Origin: Actinomycetota bacterium
GTDB lineage: Bacteria; Actinomycetota; Humimicrobiia; Humimicrobiales; Humimicrobiaceae
NCBI GenBank assembly: GCA_028718045.1
Contig: JAQUMQ010000076.1
Location: 1 to 6,749 of the forward strand
Direction: 5' to 3'
DNA: 6,749 nucleotides
Below the pieces are notes generated by a model, which searched no databases, was not told the origin of the DNA, and saw nothing but the letters and a program-made list of their open reading frames with translations. A program made the translations under genes and the position numbers. Shown in pieces: positions 1 through 6,427 of the stretch. The number at the start of each line of letters is the position of its first letter. Position 1 is the first letter of the stretch.

Positions 1-354
1 ATAATATTTAGCTTAAAAAACAATGAGGTCGTATAGTAAAGTCTGTCCGCAACTATTTAGTTTCTAATATGGATTATATCAGAATTCCAGAGTTGAAAGA
101 AATTTTTTAAATAAAAAAGGCCTTATTAACTCTTATTATAACTTTATCGAAAGATAATCAGTATTAGAGATCTATTAAACCAAAGCTTTCCGTGATTCCA
201 GTCTGTATTTTAGGCTATGGGTTACTTATATATCGCAAGAAAAGGGCACAAATCGGCACACAATAGTACAAACGGACAACCAAATGTGTATTAAATGCTG
301 TGCGGTTGGTTATAAAAGTAAATAATGCTTATAAAGTTCGTATCCATAACAGAT
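1..354. other. AT-rich region without a recognisable gene
   Basis: All six frames are broken by frequent stops and I recognise no protein, tRNA or mobile element here. What can be seen: a T6/A6 block at 103-118 (TTTTTTAAATAAAAAA); a 5-bp hairpin with a GAAA tetraloop at 144-157 (TTATC-GAAA-GATAA); a spaced direct repeat of GGCACA near 246-261; and an extended -10 element at 73-81 on the minus strand, listed separately. I found no hairpin plus T-tract that would convincingly end the four-gene operon whose last stop codon is at 355-357, so its transcript may run on to the left or end by another mechanism. Confidence 0.6.
73..81 (-). promoter_or_regulatory. Extended -10 promoter element reading leftwards
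   Basis: On the minus strand the sequence reads TGATATAAT: a perfect TATAAT hexamer (73-78) preceded by the TGn extension (79-81). Extended -10 promoters can work with a poor -35 box, and here the -35 position (about 96-101, TTCTTT) is poor. Transcription would start near position 66 and leave the window, so the gene served, if any, is not visible. Perfect -10 matches also arise by chance in AT-rich DNA. Confidence 0.4.
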
Positions 355-1647
355 TCAAGGTTCTTGTCGTTTGAGTTTTTCCCCTCGAACCTCCCATCCG
401 CAGATAGTTCTAAAATAATCTTTGGGTGTTTCAGCACGACGGATCCGTTGAAATGAGCCATCATCTCGAAGCAAAAATTCCGCCGGGCGAAGTTTTCCAT
501 TAAAATCAAATACTTTGCCTCGACCGTATGCACCGACATCGTAAAATACTACAATATCACCTTGAGCAAGCGATGGAAGTTTGCGATCAATTGCGAATTT
601 GTCATTATTCTCACACAATGAACCAATAACATCATAAATTACGGTTGGGCCTTTGTCCTGCTTTCCTAAAACACTAATGTGATGATACGAACCATACATT
701 CCCGGTCTCATGAGATCTGCCATTGTCGCGTCAAGCCCAGCGAAATATTTATAACTTTCTTTTACGCTTCTAACTGTCGCAACTAGATAGCCATGTTGCC
801 CAGTGATTAATCTTCCGCATTCCGCGAAAAGTCGGCAAGGTGCAAGATCACCGTTGGATACACGTTCTTCATACATAGTGCGAATTTTCTCAGCGACTGC
901 GGTCATATTAATTGGCTTTTGATAAAGTCGATATGGTATACCTACACCCCCTCCTAAATCAATGAATTCCAAGTTGATTCCAATTGTCCGGCGTAATTCA
1001 ATCGCAAAATCGAAACATATACGAGCCGTATCCACAAAGTGTTCACCATTCAGATCGTTTGACATAATCATCATATGCAGACCAAATCGTCGGATTCCTT
1101 TTTTCATCCCTTGTTTATATGTCTTAAGCAATTGATCTTTTCTCATGCCAAATTTCTGATCCGTTAGGTGCTTCCATGTCAGCCTTCCCTTCTGCTTGAT
1201 CGGCCCTGGATTATATCGAAGACATAAAACCTCGGGCAAACCAGCCAGTTTCTCAATATATCGCAGATGATTTGGATCATCAAGATTAATAATTGCTCTC
1301 GTTTGCCGTGCCATTTTAAATTCTTCGGGTCCAGTATCATTAGATGTCAACATTATGGATTCGCCAGTCAAGCCTACTCCCTTTGCGAGCATTAGTTCTG
1401 GCACCGAACAACAATCAGCACAACACCCCTCTTCTTTCAAAATATTGAGAATTTCAGGGTTTGGAATCGCTTTAACTGGAAAGTATTCCTTAAAGCCTTG
1501 GTTCCATGAAAAAGTCTCTAGCAAATTACGAATAGATTTTCTGATTCCCGCTTCGTCATATACATAAAACGGCGTTGGATATTTCCGCGCGAGAATTCTG
1601 ATTTGCTTAAGTGTGAAAGGAATAGTTTTTTTATTTAATGTGGGCAT
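355..1647 (-). CDS. PLP-dependent decarboxylase, diaminopimelate decarboxylase-like (divergent subfamily)
   Basis: Fold-type III (alanine-racemase/DAPDC) decarboxylase of 430 residues, close to the family's usual length. Numbered from the ATG at 1647: the PLP lysine is K59 in FPVKAIPNP; RYNPG at 144-148 and KFG at 165-167 match DAPDC blocks; the glycine loop binding PLP phosphate is GGGVG (232-236); ECGR (276-279) replaces the usual EPGR; MRPGMY is at 313-318; C345 and E346 in CENND are the conserved pair donated by the partner subunit; Y374 in GAYG contacts PLP. It departs from true LysA in having HMMIMSND (from 191) where HIGSQ is normal, and CCADCC (75-80) where most members have no cysteine cluster. 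It is therefore probably an L-amino-acid or conjugate decarboxylase, but meso-diaminopimelate should not be assumed as substrate. It is the last gene of the operon and overlaps the preceding ATP-grasp gene by 17 bases. A TTG at 1656 is also possible; neither start has a Shine-Dalgarno. Its G+C is clearly higher than that of the other operon genes. Confidence 0.9.
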   Translation of the reverse strand: MPTLNKKTIPFTLKQIRILARKYPTPFYVYDEAGIRKSIRNLLETFSWNQGFKEYFPVKAIPNPEILNILKEEGCCADCCSVPELMLAKGVGLTGESIMLTSNDTGPEEFKMARQTRAIINLDDPNHLRYIEKLAGLPEVLCLRYNPGPIKQKGRLTWKHLTDQKFGMRKDQLLKTYKQGMKKGIRRFGLHMMIMSNDLNGEHFVDTARICFDFAIELRRTIGINLEFIDLGGGVGIPYRLYQKPINMTAVAEKIRTMYEERVSNGDLAPCRLFAECGRLITGQHGYLVATVRSVKESYKYFAGLDATMADLMRPGMYGSYHHISVLGKQDKGPTVIYDVIGSLCENNDKFAIDRKLPSLAQGDIVVFYDVGAYGRGKVFDFNGKLRPAEFLLRDDGSFQRIRRAETPKDYFRTICGWEVRGEKLKRQEP

Positions 1648-2485
1648 GTTTTTCAATATGATCTAGAATGATTTTTGGGGTATTTATTTTAAATTCGTCA
1701 TAAGGATCTCGAAAACCCGGTGCCACATTAACCTCTATTAGGACATATTTACCATTGTTGTAAATGTAATCAATCCCATTTAGGTAAATGCCAGATCTTA
1801 TCGAAACCGTTTTGGCAAAATTGTATAACTTCTTGCTAACACAAACTAGTTTATAACGAGAACTTGTTCCCTCACCTGTTCGCCACGAATTAGGCATACG
1901 GAGATAAGCACAAATTATTTTAAAATCCGAGTCATAATTAAGAGTTAATATTCTACCAACTCCATCGGAAAAAGGAATATATTTTTGAACAATCAAATTT
2001 TTTGAAGATTTGTATTTCTTAAGAGCTTCTTGAGGTGAAAGCCTATCTAGACCTTTTGCCCACCAACCAAACGGATCTTTAATAACTACATACTTATCAT
2101 TTATAAATTTATTAATTGATTTTTCGTTATTCAGACCATTTAAATTATATGACTCAGGAACCAAGTCCGGCATGATACGATGTGTCTTTCTTTTGTCCAT
2201 AGAATTCATAACCGCCTCAGGATTATCAATCATTAAAGGAACCTTTTTACCTAAGGTTTTCCTTTTAGAATATTCTTTAGTTAAATTTTTGTAGAAACCT
2301 ATATCTGTTATTGCACTTAAATCGATATGGACATCACAATCCAATAAACTAGCCAAGGAGGGAATATTACCTTCATTAAAAATTGAAATATAATGCCCTC
2401 TCTGTACTATTTCAGATATGATTAGAGGCATGCTTTCCCAAAAGATTTTTGAAGTTAAAAGATTGATTGATAGTCGTTTTTTCAT
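1631..2485 (-). CDS. RimK/glutathione synthetase-like ATP-grasp ligase
   Basis: A 284-residue ATP-grasp enzyme, the size of RimK, LysX or GshB-type carboxylate-amine ligases. These use ATP to make an acyl-phosphate that an amine or thiol attacks, giving an amide or peptide bond. Residues about 1-95 form the pre-ATP-grasp part. The ATP-binding core includes VIKDPFGWWAKG (134-145, K136 as nucleotide lysine), LIVQKYI (164-170) as the adenine-binding strand, the substrate/phosphate-loop region RMPNSWRTGEG (196-206), GIDY (237-240) and the metal-binding EVNVAPGF (251-258, with E251 and N253). This last motif corresponds to E-x-N-x-S-P-G in RimK and GshB. The ATG at 2485 has a clear GGAG ribosome site. 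The gene starts 20 bases after the DUF364-type gene and runs into the decarboxylase gene, so translation of the three is probably coupled. The substrate cannot be predicted. Known relatives act on glutamate, cysteine or carrier-protein tails. Confidence 0.85.
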   Translation of the reverse strand: MKKRLSINLLTSKIFWESMPLIISEIVQRGHYISIFNEGNIPSLASLLDCDVHIDLSAITDIGFYKNLTKEYSKRKTLGKKVPLMIDNPEAVMNSMDKRKTHRIMPDLVPESYNLNGLNNEKSINKFINDKYVVIKDPFGWWAKGLDRLSPQEALKKYKSSKNLIVQKYIPFSDGVGRILTLNYDSDFKIICAYLRMPNSWRTGEGTSSRYKLVCVSKKLYNFAKTVSIRSGIYLNGIDYIYNNGKYVLIEVNVAPGFRDPYDEFKINTPKIILDHIEKHAHIK

Positions 2486-2491
2486 ATAATA

Positions 2492-2495
2492 CTCC
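2492..2495 (-). promoter_or_regulatory. Ribosome binding site of the RimK-like ligase
   Basis: The minus strand reads CGGAGTATTATATG: a GGAG core six bases before the ATG at 2485. This fixes the start of the 284-residue ligase. Confidence 0.75.
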
Positions 2496-2505
2496 GAAAG
2501 AATGT

Positions 2506-3303
2506 TTATTTTTTAAAAACTACAAACTTGGTGTTTCCACAGAAATCATAAAACGGAAAATATTCTGAAAGCACTTTTTCAGCACCATAATTGATAAGTT
2601 TGTTTCCAAAGTTAGCCCCTGTTTCCATAAAAAATATTAATTTAGTCTTATTTTCTCTGCATACCTTGATAATATCATCCGCTGTATTGTTAGAAAAAGT
2701 CATTCCCGTAACTATAGCATAATCTGAATGCTTAAGTTTTTCTAAAGTCTTGTTTATCCCATCGCCAATAATTGTGCCGTCAATCTTTAAGTTAACTTTT
2801 TTATATTCTAAATCCGTTACAGATAAACACAAATCACGATTATGAGCGGCTTCAATAATTTCCGTTACAGCGCCAATTAATAAAACTTTTGATTTGGGAG
2901 GAATATCCTTGATCAGCTCATTAGCTCTTTGGTTAGCTTTACTTCTTAAATTCCCTATGAAATATCTGTAGGTTACGGCATTATTTTTATTTGCCAAACA
3001 GCACATAGCATCAACCAGAGCTACTTTGAAATAGGTGGGTATTTTTGGAAAACTCATAATCTCGGATATATTTTTATTTACACATTGCTGCACTAATTTA
3101 AGATCAGGTTTTTCTTGGAAGTAAGAAAAACCATAAGCATCTTCTAATAGTAACAAGCAAAAATTCATGTCATCAAAATTTCTGTTTATACCCTTCATTG
3201 TATAAATTGATTGTCCAATAATAATATTGTCTATACGTAAATTGATATTTGTTGTATTTTTTAAATCAGCTAGTCCTTCTTTATAAAATCTATCTATAAT
3301 CAT
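2506..3303 (-). CDS. DUF4213/DUF364 family protein (putative metal-chelation, Rossmann-like)
   Basis: A 265-residue soluble protein with no signal peptide or membrane segment. The C-terminal half matches the DUF364 pattern (Pfam PF04016, 'putative heavy-metal chelation'): VLLIGAVTEII (140-150) as the first Rossmann strand and loop, SVTDLE (161-166), DYAIVTGMTFSNNTADDI (194-211) corresponding to the family's aspartate-x-x-I-x-TG-x-T-x-x-N-x-T block, then FFMETGANFGNKLINYGAEKV (224-244 region) where most relatives have a GPS-type loop. Residues about 1-110 fit the enolase-N-terminal-like DUF4213 domain that usually precedes it. The family's biochemical role is unproven; metal chelation was suggested from a crystal structure of a Desulfitobacterium homologue. 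The ATG at 3303 overlaps the upstream ligase stop codon as ATGA and has a GGAGG ribosome site. Lying between two ATP-grasp ligases, it probably serves the same pathway. Family call fairly sure, function not. Confidence 0.75.
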   Translation of the reverse strand: MIIDRFYKEGLADLKNTTNINLRIDNIIIGQSIYTMKGINRNFDDMNFCLLLLEDAYGFSYFQEKPDLKLVQQCVNKNISEIMSFPKIPTYFKVALVDAMCCLANKNNAVTYRYFIGNLRSKANQRANELIKDIPPKSKVLLIGAVTEIIEAAHNRDLCLSVTDLEYKKVNLKIDGTIIGDGINKTLEKLKHSDYAIVTGMTFSNNTADDIIKVCRENKTKLIFFMETGANFGNKLINYGAEKVLSEYFPFYDFCGNTKFVVFKK

Positions 3304-4682
3304 TTTGCCTCCAAAAAATTTCTAATAGAGGAAGCTACATTTTTTACTTCTTCTGTCAGCAAATATTGCCCATCTTGAATTGATGATTTTTTTAAAATGA
3401 TTTTCGCAATAATACCACCCGGTTTTACTCTACTTCCTTGATACGCTGTATAATTAACTAAAACATTATCTGTTGTTAGATCCTTTAAAAATAATGAGGA
3501 TTTCACTTTTTTTAATTTATTAGCATTAAACTTATATATTCCAGGAACGAGGTTTTGTTTTATCAATATAGCTTTATTTTTATTATTCGCAATATAAATT
3601 TGTGAAAAGTCTCGCTTCGAGATATCAATATTTTTCTTTTTATATTTTTTCGGAAAACTAACTGGAATAAAAGTATTAATATGTTGTAATAAATGAGGAA
3701 TTATACCTTGTGTTTTTTGGATTCCAGTAAGAAGTCTTGTTAAGCCGACTAACCGCGTATTTAATTCTTGAACATAGATTTCATTTTCGTCAGTGTCCCA
3801 GAGATAATCAATACCCAATATGCCTTTATAACCTTTTCTTTTAACATATTCTGCAATCTTTAAACTAATATCGCGAATTTTTAATTTGAATTTATTTGTG
3901 AAAAGTGTTTGGTTGGTGTCATTGCCGCAAAACATAAAGGGGATTGTTGAGAGTTCGGGGAAACCTATTATTTGGAGAAAAGGACCTTCGCAAAGTATCT
4001 CTTTATTAGTGATACATACGTGAACGGAAAACGGTATATTGTTTCTAATAAATTTTGATGCCCTAAAATCAGAAGTGAATTTTTTGGTATAACTATAAAA
4101 ATCTCTCTCTGTCTTAATTAAGAAAGTATCTTCGCCGGAAACTCCTAACCCACCCTGCAAAATAAAAGGAAGATCTAATTGTTTAACACATTTTTGAAAT
4201 AATGCTGAGTTTATTGGTTTGCCATTTTTAATATTCATGCATTTATTTTCTCTAAAATGAATTGCCTTAATAATTTTATTCAAAAAAAGTTTATTACCCA
4301 ACTTCTCTTGTAGATTATATGGCGGAAGAATTAACTTTGAACCGAATTTTTTACACAAATTATCCATTTTGGCGTCCATATAAAAGAAAAGCAGACGAGC
4401 GTTCTCCTTATTCACAATAATATTTTTTAAAAATTTACGGTCTTGGAGCATTATTCTAACTGCTTTGTCGCTTCCAATAGCTTTTGATAAATTGCGATCG
4501 CCATATGATATCACTGGAAAGCCTGAATTTTTTAAGTTAGAATATGTTTGATCGAGATTATAAAATACTATTGAATAATCTTTTAAAATATCTAGCAATT
4601 CAACACCCATAAAAGGAGTCTTTTCAAAGAAAAAAATCTTCATAGGCAATTTACTTTTGGATAATTGTTTTGTATTATTCAT
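3300..4682 (-). CDS. Large ATP-grasp ligase (biotin carboxylase-like) with unassigned C-terminal region
   Basis: A 460-residue protein and first gene of the operon. Numbered from the ATG at 4682: residues 14-120 look like a pre-ATP-grasp domain (MKIFFFEKTP onward). The ATP-grasp core has the glycine-rich lid FILQGGLGVSGEDTF (173-187), strand FIRNNIPFSVHVCI (211-224), GPFLQIIGFPELS (233-245), GIDY with D292, and the metal-binding QELNTR (305-310, E306 and N308). This order and the lid sequence resemble the biotin-carboxylase/L-amino-acid-ligase branch rather than RimK. Residues about 340-460 are lysine-rich, include YQGSRVKPGGIIAKII, and match no domain I can name. The expected reaction is ATP-dependent joining of a carboxylate to an amine; substrates unknown. 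The start is supported by a promoter placing transcription at the ATG. TTG at 4688 would lie upstream of the predicted RNA start, and ATG at 4643 (MKIFFF) is an alternative. None has a Shine-Dalgarno. Confidence 0.8.
   Translation of the reverse strand: MNNTKQLSKSKLPMKIFFFEKTPFMGVELLDILKDYSIVFYNLDQTYSNLKNSGFPVISYGDRNLSKAIGSDKAVRIMLQDRKFLKNIIVNKENARLLFFYMDAKMDNLCKKFGSKLILPPYNLQEKLGNKLFLNKIIKAIHFRENKCMNIKNGKPINSALFQKCVKQLDLPFILQGGLGVSGEDTFLIKTERDFYSYTKKFTSDFRASKFIRNNIPFSVHVCITNKEILCEGPFLQIIGFPELSTIPFMFCGNDTNQTLFTNKFKLKIRDISLKIAEYVKRKGYKGILGIDYLWDTDENEIYVQELNTRLVGLTRLLTGIQKTQGIIPHLLQHINTFIPVSFPKKYKKKNIDISKRDFSQIYIANNKNKAILIKQNLVPGIYKFNANKLKKVKSSLFLKDLTTDNVLVNYTAYQGSRVKPGGIIAKIILKKSSIQDGQYLLTEEVKNVASSIRNFLEAK
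3308..3312 (-). promoter_or_regulatory. Ribosome binding site of the DUF364-type gene
   Basis: The minus strand reads TTGGAGGCAAAATG: a GGAGG core four bases before the ATG at 3303. It lies inside the end of the upstream ligase gene, as expected for translational coupling at an ATGA junction. Confidence 0.75.
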
Positions 4683-4690
4683 TTGCAATA

Positions 4691-4719
4691 ATTGTACTAC
4701 TAAAAACCTCTTCTGACAA
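4691..4719 (-). promoter_or_regulatory. Sigma70-type promoter of the four-gene operon
   Basis: On the minus strand TTGTCA (-35, 4714-4719) and TACAAT (-10, 4691-4696) are separated by exactly 17 bases; each matches the consensus at five of six positions. The predicted start point is near 4683-4685, one to three bases before the ATG at 4682, which implies a leaderless or almost leaderless first message. This fits the absence of a Shine-Dalgarno before that ATG. Confidence 0.6.
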
Positions 4720-4743
4720 GGGAGATATCAAATTTGCAGATAT

Positions 4744-4772
4744 TTGTAATAAAGCTGTAAATATGGTATCTT
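4744..4772 (+). promoter_or_regulatory. Possible lysS promoter
   Basis: TTGTAA (4744-4749) and TATCTT (4767-4772) lie 17 bases apart on the plus strand, each matching the consensus at four of six positions. A better isolated -10 hexamer, TATGAT, lies at 4776-4781 but lacks a good -35 box. Start sites would fall at about 4779-4788, leaving a leader of roughly 30 bases before lysS. The region is AT-rich, so the exact box is uncertain. Confidence 0.35.
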
Positions 4773-4815
4773 AATTATGATATCCTATAGTTAAAATCAA
4801 GAGATAAAATTTGTT

Positions 4816-6270
4816 ATGAATTCAAAAAAAGAAGAACAAATAAGGTTAGGAAAGCTTAAAAAAATCGAAAAGGAAAATATCAATCCTTATCCATCGGTAT
4901 CAAGGCGGGAAATGCATGTCCGTGATGCTAGAAATAGTTTGGATAAAAGTTTTTGGTTGGCAGGTAAAATCACAGCAATTAGAGACCATGGTAAGTCAAA
5001 GTTTGCCGATATCAAGGATGAATCTGGGAAAATTCAGGTTTATTTTAAAATGGATGTTCTTGGTAACGAGAAATATCAACTCGTGAACCTTTTTGATCTC
5101 GGCGATTATATTGAAATCCACGGGGAAATTTTTGCAACACACGCTGGAGAGATCACGGTTAAAGCAGATGATTTGGCTATTCTCACTAAATCTCTTAGCC
5201 CTTTGCCTACCAAATGGTATGGTTTTAAAGATACAGATCTTCGTTACCGAAATCGGTTTGTTGATTTGCAAATTAATGAAGATGTTAAAAAAAATTTAGA
5301 AACAAAGTCTAATACAATTTCTTTCTTAAGAAACTTTATGCAAAAACAGGGATTTATAGAACTTGAGACACCCACCCTTCAACCAATACCGGGTGGAGCT
5401 GCTGCAAAGCCGTTTATTACTCATTATAATATTTTGGATAGCGATTTCTATTTGAGAGTTGCTCCTGAATTATATCTTAAACGGTTAATCGTCGGCGGTT
5501 TCGAAAAAGTATTTGAGATTGGAAAAGTTTTTCGCAATGAGGGTTTCTCTCGTATGCATAATCCAGAATTTACAATATTTGAATTTTACTGGACATATAA
5601 AGATTATAATTTTCTGATGGAATTTACCGAAGACTTAATCCATAAAACGGTTTTAGCCATTATTGGTGCATCAAAAAGTACCTATCAAGATAATCAAATT
5701 GAATTTAAACCGCCTTATCCACGAGTTTCTTTTATTGAATTACTTAAAAAAGATTCTGGAATTGATATTCGTAATTACCGGGATTTCAAAAGTTTAAAAA
5801 AAGAAGTGAAAAAAAGAAAAATAGATCTAAACTTTAAAGAGATTACTGTTTGGAGTAAACTTGTTGATGAACTTTATAAAAAAATATCTCGTCCTAAAAT
5901 AATTCAACCCACTTTTGTGATTGACCATCCAATTGAGCTCTCACCATTAGCAAAAGAAAAACAAAACCAACCAGAATTGGCTCAGAGGTTTCAACTGACC
6001 TGTGGAGGTGGGATGGAAATTGTTAATGCTTATAGCGAATTAAACAACCCAATAGAGCAAGAAAAAAGAATCCGCGAACAATCAAAAATGCGAGAGGCGG
6101 GTTGGGAAGAAAGCGAGCTATTAGACAGCAATTTCATTGAGGCCTTAAAGTATGGAATGCCCCCAACTGCAGGTTGGGGTATGGGCGTTGATAGGTTTAC
6201 AATGCTTTTGACTAATCAACACTCGATTAAAGAAATTATTGCTTTCCCAGCACTCAAACCAAAAAAATAA
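4816..6270 (+). CDS. lysS: Lysyl-tRNA synthetase, class II
   Basis: Charges tRNA-Lys with lysine in the cytoplasm. The 484 residues are slightly shorter than E. coli LysS (about 505), mostly through a shorter N-terminus. Residues about 45-125 form the OB-fold anticodon-binding domain (WLAGKITAIRDHGKSKFADI). The class II catalytic core follows: motif 1 with FIELETPTLQPIPGGAAAKPF (180-200), FYLRVAPELYLKRL (211-224), motif 2 FEIGKVFRNEGFSRMHNPEF (233-252), MEIVNAYSELNNPIEQ (400-415) and motif 3 GMPPTAGWGMGVDRFTMLLT (447-466) with arginine R460. All key motifs are intact. The ATG at 4816 is preceded only by a weak AAGAG (4799-4803), rather far upstream. It is transcribed divergently from the ligase/decarboxylase operon. 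The GWGMG form of motif 3 and CGGGMEIVNAY are variants I associate with candidate-phyla bacteria, though only from memory. Confidence 0.97.
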   Translation: MNSKKEEQIRLGKLKKIEKENINPYPSVSRREMHVRDARNSLDKSFWLAGKITAIRDHGKSKFADIKDESGKIQVYFKMDVLGNEKYQLVNLFDLGDYIEIHGEIFATHAGEITVKADDLAILTKSLSPLPTKWYGFKDTDLRYRNRFVDLQINEDVKKNLETKSNTISFLRNFMQKQGFIELETPTLQPIPGGAAAKPFITHYNILDSDFYLRVAPELYLKRLIVGGFEKVFEIGKVFRNEGFSRMHNPEFTIFEFYWTYKDYNFLMEFTEDLIHKTVLAIIGASKSTYQDNQIEFKPPYPRVSFIELLKKDSGIDIRNYRDFKSLKKEVKKRKIDLNFKEITVWSKLVDELYKKISRPKIIQPTFVIDHPIELSPLAKEKQNQPELAQRFQLTCGGGMEIVNAYSELNNPIEQEKRIREQSKMREAGWEESELLDSNFIEALKYGMPPTAGWGMGVDRFTMLLTNQHSIKEIIAFPALKPKK

Positions 6271-6271
6271 G

Positions 6272-6331
6272 ATGGACCACAATAAAAAAGAAAAATATAT
6301 TGAAGATATTGTTGAAAAGAATAAGAAATAA
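6272..6331 (+). CDS. Possible 19-residue peptide directly after lysS
   Basis: An ATG one base after the lysS stop opens a 19-codon frame (MDHNKKEKYIEDIVEKNKK) ending in TAA at 6329-6331. It is very charged (seven lysines, three glutamates, two aspartates) and would form an amphipathic helix. The placement allows reinitiation by ribosomes finishing lysS. There is no ribosome site of its own and I recognise no homologue, so it may be a remnant of a longer gene or chance. Confidence 0.2.
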   Translation: MDHNKKEKYIEDIVEKNKK

Positions 6332-6376
6332 TTGAACTTAGTTTTTTAGTTTTAGATCTTTTCCATTATCACTTTT

Positions 6377-6427
6377 AAAAACTTCCCCGCAATCTTTACA
6401 TTTGAAGATTGGTTTTGGGGAATTTTT
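6377..6427 (+). terminator. Bidirectional intrinsic terminator-like hairpin
   Basis: Two nested stems: outer TTCCCC (6383-6388) with GGGGAA (6417-6422), inner CAATCTT (6390-6396) with AAGATTG (6405-6411), and an 8-base loop TACATTTG. The asymmetric internal loop is one base on the left and five on the right. T5 (6423-6427) follows on the plus strand, and A5 (6377-6381) precedes, giving T5 on the minus strand. It can therefore end transcription of lysS from the left and of a minus-strand transcript from the right. It lies about 110 bases after the lysS stop. Confidence 0.65.

Noticed and set aside
103..118. TTTTTTAAATAAAAAA as operon terminator
   Set aside because: The palindrome has almost no loop and no G+C-rich stem before the minus-strand T-run, so it does not look like an intrinsic terminator.
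277..314. AACCAA/TTGGTT inverted repeat after the decarboxylase
   Set aside because: Only 6 bp around a loop of about 25 bases with no T-tract following on the minus strand.
291..539. 82-residue minus-strand frame
   Set aside because: Mostly inside the decarboxylase gene in another frame. The decarboxylase frame carries the conserved family motifs, so this is a shadow.
1355..1567. Plus-strand frame opposite the decarboxylase
   Set aside because: Antisense shadow of a gene with clear PLP-enzyme motifs; no independent support.
4683..4688. TTG at 4688 as start of the large ligase
   Set aside because: It lies upstream of the predicted transcription start and has no ribosome site; the ATG at 4682 is in the same frame two codons later.
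4996..5299. Two frames (minus 4996-5271, plus 5093-5299) within lysS
   Set aside because: Both lie inside the OB-fold coding part of lysS, which is unambiguous.
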